IMG/VR virus record: IMGVR_UViG_3300046009_012809
Span: 1-37,140 of that record
Length of the DNA stretch: 37,140 nucleotides
Source: a virus
Reading direction: 5' to 3' (one strand)
How positions within the stretch are numbered: position 1 is the first letter of the stretch; each line of letters starts with the position of its first letter. Of this stretch, positions 14,062 through 22,049 are shown piece after piece. The notes beneath the pieces are model-generated. The model saw nothing but the letters and a program-made list of their open reading frames with translations. It was not told the origin of the DNA and searched no databases. The position numbers and the translations under genes are program-made.

Positions 14062-14531
14062 AACTATTACTAATATTAATATTTTGCTCAGTAACAGTAT
14101 ACTCACAGAATGGAAAAGTATTTGATACATATTATACTCGTGGTGACTCTACAAACGAATCTCATCAGACAATATTTCCTAAACCATTCCAATCATATAA
14201 TTATATTAAAACTCACAGAGGAATTGAAGTATATGAAACCTATAAGACTAAAAATTATTCAACGAATGAATCAAAGGGAACAATTTTCTCAAAACCTTTT
14301 CCAACTTATATAATAATTGATGACAAGATGTATTCTACATATAAAAACCAAAATGGCTCAACAAATGAATCTCATGGGACAATATTTACAAAACCATTTG
14401 AATCAAAACAAATATTTAATTTGACAGACAAATCAAAGAATAAAAATCAAATTAAAGTTACTTATGAGGTAAAATACAAAGAGCCACTACCAAAATATAA
14501 TGGTTCTGGAGATATAACATATGGAGAATAA
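14058..14531 (+). CDS. Exported protein with three STNES-TIF-KPF repeats
   Basis: A 157-residue protein with a clear signal peptide (MKLLLILIFCSVTVYS, cleavage probably before Gln17). The mature part has three copies of a motif STNES-x-x-TIF-x-KPF at residues 31-44, 68-81 and 101-114, each preceded by a tyrosine-rich stretch (YYTRGD, YKTKNY, YKNQNG), giving repeat units of 37 and 33 residues. A basic tail follows (KVTYEVKYKEPLPKY). The repeats are spaced like short beta hairpins, but no known domain is recognised. Export suggests a periplasmic or surface role, such as a lysis or superinfection function. The gene starts with an ATGA overlap and its end overlaps the kinase gene. Confidence 0.7.
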   Translation: MKLLLILIFCSVTVYSQNGKVFDTYYTRGDSTNESHQTIFPKPFQSYNYIKTHRGIEVYETYKTKNYSTNESKGTIFSKPFPTYIIIDDKMYSTYKNQNGSTNESHGTIFTKPFESKQIFNLTDKSKNKNQIKVTYEVKYKEPLPKYNGSGDITYGE

Positions 14532-15120
14532 TATGATAGGACTAACTGGCGTAGCAAGATCTGGAAAAGACACCTTCTTTTCTATCTTAAAAAGATATCT
14601 AAAAGAGAAGAATATAGAATCTCAAAGAATTGCTCTAGCTGATAATCTAAAATATGAATTAGGAGATTTCGTCAAAGATAAATTTAAAATAGATTTAGCG
14701 AAATGTGATGGATCAGATAAGGAATTAATTAGACCATTAATGGTATCTTATGGCAAATGCAGAAGAATTCAAACAGAAGGAAAATATTGGACATCTCTAG
14801 TAGAACCAAAGATAAAAGATCTAAATAAGTCTAACGTGCTTCCTATAATTACAGATATTAGATATATAGAATATAAAGAAGATGAATATACTTGGTTAAA
14901 AGCCCATAATGGAATCTTAATACATATATCAAGAAAACTAGACGATGGAACACTCGTACCTCCAGCAAATATAGAAGAAAAATCGAATGATAATAAATTA
15001 AAGGCTGTTGCAGATTACTCTGTGTCTTGGGAAACTTGTCAGGACGTTAATTTCTTATATGAATTGATGCAAAAGCATTTAAAAAATATATATGAAAAAT
15101 TTTTAGAAAATAAAAAATAA
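14521..15120 (+). CDS. Deoxynucleoside monophosphate kinase
   Basis: A 199-residue P-loop kinase resembling T4 gp1 dNMP kinase. The Walker A motif is GVARSGKDT (10-18). DLxYELGDFVKDKF and the arginine-rich lid (KCRRIQTEGKYW, LIHISRKLDD) fit nucleotide-kinase helices. It would phosphorylate dNMPs, such as those produced by host DNA breakdown and by the deaminase route, feeding dNDP/dNTP pools for phage replication. Two starts are possible: 14521 or the ATG at 14533, which has GGAG 7 nt upstream, one of the few good Shine-Dalgarno sequences here. I list the longer form. Confidence 0.8.
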   Translation: MENNMIGLTGVARSGKDTFFSILKRYLKEKNIESQRIALADNLKYELGDFVKDKFKIDLAKCDGSDKELIRPLMVSYGKCRRIQTEGKYWTSLVEPKIKDLNKSNVLPIITDIRYIEYKEDEYTWLKAHNGILIHISRKLDDGTLVPPANIEEKSNDNKLKAVADYSVSWETCQDVNFLYELMQKHLKNIYEKFLENKK

Positions 15121-15122
15121 TT

Positions 15123-15716
15123 ATGAATATAACACTAGACGATAATACATTAGTAAAAAACGTACAAGAAAAGAATGATGAAGAAGCGTTAAAAATGCTT
15201 ATAGATCGTCATTCTGCTCTTTGCAACTCTTTATATAAAAAATACTCTAACTCTATGCTTAATTCTGGCGTTTATTTGCAAGATATCGTAGATCAAAAAG
15301 ATTATATAGTATATAAATCTGCAATGTCTTTTGATCCTTGTAAAAACTCAAAATTCTCAACTTGGTTATATAATCAAGTTAGATATCAGTGCTTAAATTG
15401 TATGAATGAAAATAGTCACTATTTAACATTAGAGACTGATAAACTTAACTATATTATAGAAAAACAAGCTCCGCCTGAAAAAGAGTATAAAAATATTAAT
15501 GAATATATATTTAATATTATTGATTCTTGTTCAGATAAAAGAGTCCAAAAGATATTCAAGATGAGGTATCTAAATAATAGTAATAAAAAAATGCCTTGGA
15601 ATAAAATAGCTAAAAAACTAAAGATTAGTACTCAAACAGCTATAAATATTCATAATAAAGCTTTAAAGCTACTAAAAAATAAAATAGAGAGTAAAAATTG
15701 TTTTGACAAAATTTAA
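15123..15716 (+). CDS. Sigma-70-family RNA polymerase sigma factor
   Basis: A 197-residue factor with sigma regions 2 and 4 only. Region 2 spans about 15-95: EEALKMLIDRHSALCNSLYKKY (2.1), QDIVDQKDYIVYKSAMSFDP (2.2, with the coiled-coil binding face), KFSTWLYNQVRYQCLN (2.3/2.4). Region 4 spans about 135-190: RVQKIFKMRYLNNSNKKMPW and an HTH (NKIAKKLKISTQTAINIHNKALKLLKNKI). The short form with no region 1 or 3 matches the late sigma factors of T4-like phages (gp55 type). It probably redirects host RNA polymerase to a phage promoter class, and the GTGTAA elements in this window are natural candidates. It begins 3 nt after the kinase stop. Confidence 0.85.
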   Translation: MNITLDDNTLVKNVQEKNDEEALKMLIDRHSALCNSLYKKYSNSMLNSGVYLQDIVDQKDYIVYKSAMSFDPCKNSKFSTWLYNQVRYQCLNCMNENSHYLTLETDKLNYIIEKQAPPEKEYKNINEYIFNIIDSCSDKRVQKIFKMRYLNNSNKKMPWNKIAKKLKISTQTAINIHNKALKLLKNKIESKNCFDKI

Positions 15717-15740
15717 TATAAGGAGTAACATATATAAACT

Positions 15741-16052
15741 ATGAATAATAACAACAATAATAATCAAAATAAGAATCAAGAGCTTGGCGCTCTATGGAAA
15801 AAGAAAAGTAAAACTGGAATGTCTTTCCTGTCTGGATATATTAATGATCATGATGGTCAAAGAATTGACGTTGTAGTTTTTGCTAATGGCAATAAAAAGA
15901 ATGAGAAAGCTCCAGATTATAGGCTTTATGTTTCTAGGCCTCTAGAAAATAAGCAAAATAATTCTGCTGCTGCTACTCGTCAAGCTCCAGTTAAGCAAGC
16001 TCCACAAAAGAAAGTTCAGCAAGTTCAAGAAGACGAAGACGATATTCTATGA
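15741..16052 (+). CDS. DUF736-like ssDNA-binding-type protein with acidic tail
   Basis: A 103-residue protein. The N-terminus is a poly-Asn run (MNNNNNNNQNKNQ), followed by a compact beta domain ELGALWKKKSKTGMSFLSGYIN and QRIDVVVFANGNKKNEKAPDYRLYVSRP (14-68). This is the DUF736 pattern, a small OB-like fold. Then comes a disordered Ala/Gln/Pro linker and an acidic tip, EDEDDIL (97-103). That tail resembles the protein-binding tip of bacterial SSB proteins. Together they suggest an SSB-like accessory protein, but this is inference. AGGAG lies 17-20 nt upstream, too far for a normal Shine-Dalgarno. It overlaps the glycosyltransferase gene by 4 nt. Confidence 0.6.
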   Translation: MNNNNNNNQNKNQELGALWKKKSKTGMSFLSGYINDHDGQRIDVVVFANGNKKNEKAPDYRLYVSRPLENKQNNSAAATRQAPVKQAPQKKVQQVQEDEDDIL

Positions 16053-17134
16053 GTTTGAGTTTTAATTTGCCCATAAATACAGTAAGTTTTGGACAAATAT
16101 CTACTCTAATTCTTAGGGAGTTATTCTCTTTAAATAAAAATATCAATCTATTACCAATAGGTAATCCAGATCTATCAACTCAATCTGATATTACTCCCCA
16201 ACTTGGGGAATGGTTACAAAAGAGCATTAATGATTCTCTAGCTAATCACTCTAGAGAAGATAAAATATTTAAGCTATGGCATTTAAATGGTTCATTTGAA
16301 AGTTATTCAAATAAACAAATTCTGCTTAGTTTTTATGAACTAGATCAGCCAACAAGAGTTGAAGTGAATACAGTAAAAAATAATCATAAAGTATTATTCT
16401 CGTCTCAAGAAACTGTTGATCTATATAAAAACTTAGGATGTAAAAATGTAGAATACATTCCTCTTGCGTTTGATAAATATAATTTCAATAAAATTGATAA
16501 GACATATTTTACAGATGATAGAATAGTATTTAATATTGTTGGAAAATTAGAGAAAAGAAAGCATCATGCTAAACTAGTACAGCTATGGGCTAATAAATTT
16601 GGTAATAATAAAAAATACGCTCTACAATGTTCTATTTTTAATCCATTCATGAAACCAGAGGATCAAAATGCGATTATATCTCAAGCTCTACAAGGTAAAT
16701 CTTATTTTAATATAAACTTTCTACCTTTTATGGGTCAAAATAAGATATATAATGATTACTTAAATAGCGCTAATATCATAATCGGAATGAGCGGTGGTGA
16801 AGGGTGGGGTTTACCAGAATTTCATTCTGTAGCTATGGGAAAGCATGCTGTCATCATGAACGCTCATGGATATAAGTCTTGGGCTGATGAAGGTAATAGC
16901 GTGCTAGTAGAACCTAATTCAAAAATTGAAGCATATGATGGAGTATTTTTCCATAAAGGATTACCATACAATCAAGGTACTATTTATGATTTCAATGGTG
17001 ATGATTTTATTTCTGCTTGTGAGTTAGCTATAAAAAGAGTAGAAAAAAATAAATCAAATGTAAATGGACTATCTTTACAAGAGAAATTTTCATCTGATAA
17101 ATTTATAAATAATGTACTTAAACATTTAGAATAA
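16049..17134 (+). CDS. GT-B glycosyltransferase
   Basis: A 361-residue GT-B (GT4-like) glycosyltransferase. The N-terminal half is a Rossmann acceptor domain; the C-terminal donor domain contains GKLEKRKHHAKLVQLW (167-182) and the nucleotide-sugar motif SGGEGWGLPEFHSVAMGK, followed by CAELAIKR-type helices. The two glutamates of the E-x7-E signature are in GEGWGLPEF. The donor and acceptor are unknown. It is separate from the main glycan island at 25081. Family enzymes act on capsule, LPS or, in some phages, on phage DNA or virion proteins. The start is coupled by ATGA to the upstream gene. Confidence 0.85.
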   Translation: MSLSFNLPINTVSFGQISTLILRELFSLNKNINLLPIGNPDLSTQSDITPQLGEWLQKSINDSLANHSREDKIFKLWHLNGSFESYSNKQILLSFYELDQPTRVEVNTVKNNHKVLFSSQETVDLYKNLGCKNVEYIPLAFDKYNFNKIDKTYFTDDRIVFNIVGKLEKRKHHAKLVQLWANKFGNNKKYALQCSIFNPFMKPEDQNAIISQALQGKSYFNINFLPFMGQNKIYNDYLNSANIIIGMSGGEGWGLPEFHSVAMGKHAVIMNAHGYKSWADEGNSVLVEPNSKIEAYDGVFFHKGLPYNQGTIYDFNGDDFISACELAIKRVEKNKSNVNGLSLQEKFSSDKFINNVLKHLE

Positions 17135-17484
17135 TGCCTATATATACATATATACATCCAGAAACGGAAGAAACTATTGATATCGTACAATCTGTACACG
17201 ACAAACATATATATATTGACTCAAAAGGTATTGAATGGAAAAGAGTTTTTACTGTTCCAGAAATAAATACTCAAGGCACATTAAAAGCAACATGCTCCGA
17301 TAAAGAGTTTTCAGAGTTTACAAAAAATAAAAAAGGAACACTAGGAGATATGTTTGATCGTAGTGCTGAACTTTCTGAAAAAAGAAAAAAGATATATGGT
17401 AAAGATCCTGTAAAAGAAAAGTATTTCAAAGATTGGTCAAAAAAACGCAAAGGAAAGATACACCCAAAAAGTCAGTCAGACTGA
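17134..17484 (+). CDS. FmdB-like small protein without zinc cysteines
   Basis: A 116-residue protein starting MPIYTYIHPETEETIDIVQSVHDKHIY, which mirrors the start of FmdB-type zinc-ribbon proteins (MPxYxFxC) and their phage relatives, but the zinc cysteines are missing from this segment; only one Cys is present (ATCSDKEF). The middle (WKRVFTVPEINTQGTL) matches the family pattern, and the C-terminus is a basic helical tail (KKRKGKIHPKSQSD). Role unknown. The start codon shares one base with the preceding stop codon (TAATG), indicating coupling. I place it in this family with moderate confidence only. Confidence 0.55.
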   Translation: MPIYTYIHPETEETIDIVQSVHDKHIYIDSKGIEWKRVFTVPEINTQGTLKATCSDKEFSEFTKNKKGTLGDMFDRSAELSEKRKKIYGKDPVKEKYFKDWSKKRKGKIHPKSQSD

Positions 17485-17554
17485 ATTGTTTATAACTTTC
17501 TATTTTTTTCTTTATTAATTCTAAAAATCAATGTAATATTATACTCATAGTGTT

Positions 17555-19810
17555 ATGAGTATAAAAGTAAAAAAAAGAAGTGGTTCAACTGAAAATTTTA
17601 ATATAGAAAAAATTCATAGAGTAATCAACTGGGCAATTAAAGATTTGTCTAATGTAAGCTTAACCGACGTAGAGATTAACGCAAAGATTAGTATCAATGA
17701 TGGTGTTACTACTAAAGAGATTCATAAACTCTTAATTGAATCTGCAGCAAATTTGATATCAATAGAAAAACCTAATTATCAATATGTAGCCGGTAGACTT
17801 TTAAATTATCAATTGCGTAAGGATGTTTGGAAAGGTAAACATGCTCCCAGACTATTAGAATTTATTAATCAAGGACTAAAAAATAAAATATATGACCCTA
17901 TTATTCTAGAAAAATATGACGAAGATGAATTAAATAAGATGGGAGAATTTATAGATCATGAAAGAGACTATAATTTCACCTACGCTGGTATAAAACAATT
18001 ATGCGATAAGTATCTTATTAAAGATCGCGTCACAGGTAAAATATATGAAACTCCGCAATTCGCTTACATATTAATCTCTGCCTATGCTTTTATAAATTAT
18101 CCAAAAGAGAATAGATTAAGTTATGTTCGTAAGTTCTATGACGCAATCAGTAAACATAAAATAAATCTTCCAACTCCTGTAATGGCTGGAGTAAGAACTC
18201 CAAGTAAAAATTATGCAAGTTGCTGTTTAATTGGAGTAGATGATAGTAGGGATAGTATAACTGCTAGTGCTACAGCTGTAAGTATGGCTACTGCTAGTAG
18301 ATGTGGAATTGGAATTGATGTATCAAAGATTAGAGCTATCGGTTCTCCAATTAAGAATGGGGAAGTCGTTCATACTGGTTTGATCCCATTTCTTAAAATT
18401 TATGAAAGTAGTGTTAAGGCATGGCAACAAAATGGTCTTCGCGGAGGAAGCGCTACTTGCAATATTCAATGGTGGCATTATGAGATCGAAGACATTGTAG
18501 TGTTAAAAAATAATGCAGGTACAGATGATAATCGCGTCCGCAAATTAGATTATACAGTCGGTATGAGTAAACTATTCTATGATAGAGTATTAAAAGATGA
18601 AGATATTACTTTATTTAATACAGCTGAAGTTCCAGAACTATATGAAGCTTGGGGAACTAAAGACTTCGATAAGTTATATAAAGAATGCGAATCTAAAAAA
18701 CTAAAAATCAAGAAAAAAGTATCTGCTCGTAAGTTATTCTCTTTAATTATCAAAGAAAGAGTAGAAACTGGTAGAATTTATATTCTTAACGTAGATCACG
18801 CTAATAATCATGGAGCTTGGTTAGATAAAGTCACAATGAGTAATCTTTGTACTGAAGTTATCCACCCAACTACTCCATTAAATGACTATCACGACAAAAA
18901 TGGCGAAATTGGTATGTGCATTCTTTCGGCAGTGAATATGCTAGAAATTAAAAACTGGCAGGATCTTGAAAAGACTTGCGATCTTATCGTAAGATTTCTA
19001 GATGAAATCATTGAAATTCAAGATTACTTCAATATTGCTGCTGAAAATTTTGCAAAAAAACGTCGTAGTCTTGGAATTGGTATAACTAATTTGGCAGCCT
19101 ATCTTGCTAAAAATGAATTAAAATACACCTCAGATAAAACACTTCCAATTCTTGATGAATGGATGGAACATTTTCAATACTACCTTTTAAAGTCAAGTTT
19201 AGAGCTTGCTAAAGAAAAAGGTAAATGCGAAAAATTTGACAGGACAAAATACTCGAAAGGAATTCTACCTATTGATACTTACAAAGATAAAGTAGATGAA
19301 TTATGTAAAAGGAAATTATCTCTTGATTGGGAAAAATTAAGAAAAGAAATAAAAGAATTTGGATTAAGACATTCTACATTATCATCTTGTATGCCATGCG
19401 AAAGTAGTTCTGTAATTCAATCTTCAACTAATGGCGTAGAACCAATTCGTAGTTTAATTACTTATAAAATGAGCAAGATGGGTAAGTTACCAGTACTAGT
19501 TCCTGGAGTTGGAAAGTATGATGAGAATTATGAATTAGCGTATGATTTTAAAGATAACTCAGGTTTATTAAAAATTAACGCTATTATTCAAAAGTATATT
19601 GACATGGCGATATCAACTAATGTATACTATAATTATTCTCATTATGAAAATAATGTTCTTCCAGACGCAAAAGTAATGAAAGAAATTATGCAAGCATATT
19701 CTCTTGGTCTAATTAGTCTTTATTATAATAATACTGACGATGGCGATAAGGAGCAGTTAATGAATCAAAAAGAAGATCGCGATTGTTCTTCTGGAGCGTG
19801 TAAATTATAA
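17555..19810 (+). CDS. nrdA: Class Ia ribonucleotide reductase, large subunit
   Basis: A 751-residue protein, nearly the length of E. coli NrdA (761). It reduces NDPs to dNDPs with the radical-bearing small subunit. An ATP-cone domain occupies about residues 1-95 (KVKKRSGSTENFNIEKIHRVI...NYQYVAGRL). Active-site cysteines are Cys223 (in NYASCCLIG) and Cys455 (MCILSAVNM), with the thiyl cysteine Cys432 in NLCTEVIHP beside Asn430 and Glu434. The tyrosine pair YY is at 723-724 (SLYYNNTDDG) and the tail ends CSSGACKL, with the redox-shuttle cysteines, as in CESGACKI of E. coli. The start TAATATTATACTCATAGTGTT region upstream holds no clear Shine-Dalgarno. The small subunit follows after 3 nt. Confidence 0.96.
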   Translation: MSIKVKKRSGSTENFNIEKIHRVINWAIKDLSNVSLTDVEINAKISINDGVTTKEIHKLLIESAANLISIEKPNYQYVAGRLLNYQLRKDVWKGKHAPRLLEFINQGLKNKIYDPIILEKYDEDELNKMGEFIDHERDYNFTYAGIKQLCDKYLIKDRVTGKIYETPQFAYILISAYAFINYPKENRLSYVRKFYDAISKHKINLPTPVMAGVRTPSKNYASCCLIGVDDSRDSITASATAVSMATASRCGIGIDVSKIRAIGSPIKNGEVVHTGLIPFLKIYESSVKAWQQNGLRGGSATCNIQWWHYEIEDIVVLKNNAGTDDNRVRKLDYTVGMSKLFYDRVLKDEDITLFNTAEVPELYEAWGTKDFDKLYKECESKKLKIKKKVSARKLFSLIIKERVETGRIYILNVDHANNHGAWLDKVTMSNLCTEVIHPTTPLNDYHDKNGEIGMCILSAVNMLEIKNWQDLEKTCDLIVRFLDEIIEIQDYFNIAAENFAKKRRSLGIGITNLAAYLAKNELKYTSDKTLPILDEWMEHFQYYLLKSSLELAKEKGKCEKFDRTKYSKGILPIDTYKDKVDELCKRKLSLDWEKLRKEIKEFGLRHSTLSSCMPCESSSVIQSSTNGVEPIRSLITYKMSKMGKLPVLVPGVGKYDENYELAYDFKDNSGLLKINAIIQKYIDMAISTNVYYNYSHYENNVLPDAKVMKEIMQAYSLGLISLYYNNTDDGDKEQLMNQKEDRDCSSGACKL

Positions 19811-19813
19811 CCT

Positions 19814-20878
19814 ATGAAAAGTGTTTTAAATCTTAAAAATATAGATTATACAAAGCAACCATTATTCTTTGGCGAAGATCTTAATCTTCAAAGATATGAT
19901 CGTTTTAAATATCCTATCTTTTTTGAGTTATTTAAAAAACAAGAAGAATTCTTTTGGTGGCCTCATGAGATTGCTTTAAATAAAGATCGTAGCGATTATA
20001 AAGAATTGGCTGGTCAAGAAAGATTTGTTTTTGACACTAATTTAAAATTTCAAACTCTTGGGGATAGTATGCTCTCAAGAAGTATCCATTCATTAAAAGA
20101 TTACGTAAGTAATCCAGAACTTGAAATATGCATGAATACTTGGCAAAGATTCGAAGGAATACATAGTTATTCTTATTCATATTTACTCAATAATGTTCAT
20201 CCAGACGCTAGTAAATTCTTTGATAGCATTATGGAAGATAAAGAAATTGTATCCCGTGCCGAATTAATAAGAAATAATTTTGATAAAATACTTGGAGATG
20301 ATGATAAGAAAGATCTAAAACAGAAAATCTTTGATTGTATTCTTTCTGTTAATGTTATGGAAGGACTTGTGTTCTATGTATCATTTGCCTGTTCATTTTA
20401 TTTTGGATATCGTGGAAAAATGGAAGGTAATGCTAAAATTATTAAGTTTATTCAAAGAGATGAAGCTTTACATTTTGCTACAACCCAAAATCTACTTAAA
20501 ATTCTTAAAGAGGAAGATAAAGAAGGTTTTACTTCTATCGTAAAGAAAAGTGAAGATAAAGTATATGCGTTTTATGAACAAGCTGCTAAAAATGAAATCG
20601 AGTGGGCTGAGTATCTATTTAGCAAAGGGTCTCTACTAGGATTAAACGCTGAAGTTCTAGGTGGTTACTCTAAATGGCTTTGCGATGCTCGTTTGCGATC
20701 ATTAGGATATAAGAAAATTTTTAATCAAAAAGATAATCCTATTGCTGGTTGGTTGGATAGCTATCTTGATAGTAGCAAGGTCCAAGTTGCTCCACAAGAA
20801 ACAGAAATTTCAACGTATAAAATTGGTGCAAGAAAAACTGATATATCTGATGACGATTTTGGCGATATGAAGCTATAA
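19814..20878 (+). CDS. nrdB: Class Ia ribonucleotide reductase, small subunit
   Basis: A 354-residue R2 protein. The diiron ligands are all present: Asp84, Glu114, His117, Glu183, Glu217 and His220 (motifs LGDSML, FEGIHSYSY, VMEGL, RDEALHF). The radical tyrosine Tyr121 in HSYSY is retained, so a Fe2-Tyr class Ia enzyme is predicted. The C-terminus (DDDFGDMKL) is the acidic tail that docks into NrdA. It starts 3 nt after NrdA. GTGTAA also occurs 10 nt before this ATG, inside the last codons of nrdA, but there it is part of Cys-Lys-Leu codons and may be coincidence. Confidence 0.96.
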   Translation: MKSVLNLKNIDYTKQPLFFGEDLNLQRYDRFKYPIFFELFKKQEEFFWWPHEIALNKDRSDYKELAGQERFVFDTNLKFQTLGDSMLSRSIHSLKDYVSNPELEICMNTWQRFEGIHSYSYSYLLNNVHPDASKFFDSIMEDKEIVSRAELIRNNFDKILGDDDKKDLKQKIFDCILSVNVMEGLVFYVSFACSFYFGYRGKMEGNAKIIKFIQRDEALHFATTQNLLKILKEEDKEGFTSIVKKSEDKVYAFYEQAAKNEIEWAEYLFSKGSLLGLNAEVLGGYSKWLCDARLRSLGYKKIFNQKDNPIAGWLDSYLDSSKVQVAPQETEISTYKIGARKTDISDDDFGDMKL

Positions 20879-20901
20879 TATAATACAAAAGTGTATTATA
20901 T
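20878..20901 (+). other. Perfect 9-bp AT-rich hairpin after nrdB
   Basis: ATATAATAC (20878-20886) pairs with GTATTATAT (20893-20901) around a 6-nt loop. It begins at the last base of the nrdB stop codon. The right arm overlaps the GTGTAT element of the next gene. There is no U-run after it, so it is not a standard terminator. It could protect an mRNA end, or only reflect AT-rich sequence. Confidence 0.4.
20891..20896 (+). promoter_or_regulatory. GTGTAT start-proximal element
   Basis: GTGTAT, 8 nt before the GTG start at 20905. It lies in the loop and right arm of the hairpin at 20878-20901. Last base differs from the common GTGTAA. Confidence 0.4.
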
Positions 20902-20904
20902 AGT

Positions 20905-21105
20905 GTGAACGAAACTAAAAAGAAAAAGAAAGTAAATCAACTAACAATTAAAGAGTGCGAAGCTATCCTAACTAGACTAGCTGGACAAGTAGAATGTAAG
21001 TATTATCAGCATGTTTTAAATCACTATAGAAGGCTATTACCTTCTCATGGGATGGCTATTGAACTATCTAATATCCCAAGTGATAATAATGCAACTTTAC
21101 CTTAA
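20905..21105 (+). CDS. Small basic protein, unknown
   Basis: A 66-residue protein with a GTG start: (M)NETKKKKKVNQLTIKECEAIL, then TRLAGQVECKYYQHVLNHYRRLLP and a polar tail (NIPSDNNATLP). The first ten residues are lysine-rich, and the middle is a probable pair of helices with two Cys. The pattern VNQLTxKECEAIL...Q-x-ECKYYQHVL...YRxLLP looks like a conserved small phage protein, but I cannot name it. The GTG start follows the GTGTAT element after 8 nt; no ATG is in frame. Confidence 0.55.
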   Translation: MNETKKKKKVNQLTIKECEAILTRLAGQVECKYYQHVLNHYRRLLPSHGMAIELSNIPSDNNATLP

Positions 21106-21131
21106 TTTTAATTAAAAATAATAATCTATAA

Positions 21132-21137
21132 GTGTAA
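21132..21137 (+). promoter_or_regulatory. GTGTAA start-proximal element
   Basis: GTGTAA, 8 nt before the GTG start at 21146. Context ATAAGTGTAAATATAT. Confidence 0.5.
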
Positions 21138-21145
21138 ATATATGT

Positions 21146-21484
21146 GTGAATTTAGATATCACAACAGTATTTAATCTTGTAATAGGAGCCTTATCATTCC
21201 TAGGCGGATGGCTTTTTACTAGAGTATTTTCTATATCTGATAGGCAAGAGAAGCTTATTAAAGATTTAAATGATAAAACTTTTAGTGATTTTATAGCTTT
21301 AAGAAAAGAAGTAGAAATTGAAAGTAGAAAACATCAGCAAGAGATAGCCGATTTAGCACTAAAAGTTAGCACTACTTATGTAACTAAAGAATCATTTGAA
21401 GCTTATTTTGATAGAATAGAAGCTAAACTAGATCGTAATTTTGAAACAATACAAAATTATTTAATGAACAAAAATAAAAATTAA
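21146..21484 (+). CDS. Membrane-anchored coiled-coil protein
   Basis: A 112-residue protein with a GTG start. An N-terminal hydrophobic helix (TVFNLVIGALSFLGGWLFTRVF, residues 7-28, described by position) precedes a long charged coiled coil (about 35-110: SDRQEKLIKDLNDKTFSDFI, RKEVEIESRKHQQEIADLAL, FEAYFDRIEAKLDRNFETIQNYL). This single-TM plus coiled-coil plan is common in phage lysis or virion-associated proteins; the N-out or N-in orientation is not determinable. It could be an accessory to holin or spanin, though no lysis genes are nearby, so this remains a guess. Confidence 0.6.
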   Translation: MNLDITTVFNLVIGALSFLGGWLFTRVFSISDRQEKLIKDLNDKTFSDFIALRKEVEIESRKHQQEIADLALKVSTTYVTKESFEAYFDRIEAKLDRNFETIQNYLMNKNKN

Positions 21485-21490
21485 CTGTAA
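21485..21490 (+). promoter_or_regulatory. CTGTAA start-proximal element
   Basis: CTGTAA, 8 nt before the GTG start at 21499. It begins on the bases just after the stop codon of the preceding gene. Confidence 0.35.
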
Positions 21491-21498
21491 TAGTTAAT

Positions 21499-22014
21499 GT
21501 GACGGTTTCTGAAAGAGATATAGATTTTTTTGCTAAAAAATTAGGCTTATCACCAGAAAAGACTTTCCTATTATTACAAGATCCAGATTGTCTGCCAGAG
21601 ATTTTAAATAAAGTATCAGAGGATAATATAGATGGTATTGTGGATATTAGTTTTCCAGTTTTTGCAGAACTAACTATAATAAAATATAGTAAAGATTTAA
21701 ATTACTCATTTGAAGAAAAGGAATATATATCTGAGACGGTTGGTACAAAATTCTATGATCTTATAGAATATCCATTGCAAAATAAATATTTTTTTACGTT
21801 AGAACATAATGAAGACACAGCGAAATCTGTATTAGTATTTCTAGGTTTCTTTTATAAAGGTTTATATAAAACTAGAAGATGTTATCCATCTGAAAATATA
21901 TATTATAATATAGCAAAAAATGGCTTTGAGAATTCAGAAAAAGAAGAGATATCTTATCATTTAAAAGATTGGATTAAAGTATTAAGAATCATACATAATG
22001 AAGTTTGGTTTTAA
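21499..22014 (+). CDS. Protein of unknown function, mostly helical
   Basis: A 171-residue protein with a GTG start: (M)TVSERDIDFFAKKLGLSPEK, then helical and aromatic segments including FLGFFYKGLYKTRRCYPS and EISYHLKDWIKVLRIIHNEVWF at the end. It is acidic in the first half and basic in the second. No family or catalytic motif is recognised, and there is no signal peptide. It is the last protein gene before the gene-free, structured stretch 22015-22400. A CTGTAA element precedes it. Confidence 0.5.
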   Translation: MTVSERDIDFFAKKLGLSPEKTFLLLQDPDCLPEILNKVSEDNIDGIVDISFPVFAELTIIKYSKDLNYSFEEKEYISETVGTKFYDLIEYPLQNKYFFTLEHNEDTAKSVLVFLGFFYKGLYKTRRCYPSENIYYNIAKNGFENSEKEEISYHLKDWIKVLRIIHNEVWF

Positions 22015-22049
22015 TACTAAATCCTCAAATTATTTAACTTTTCTTTGAT

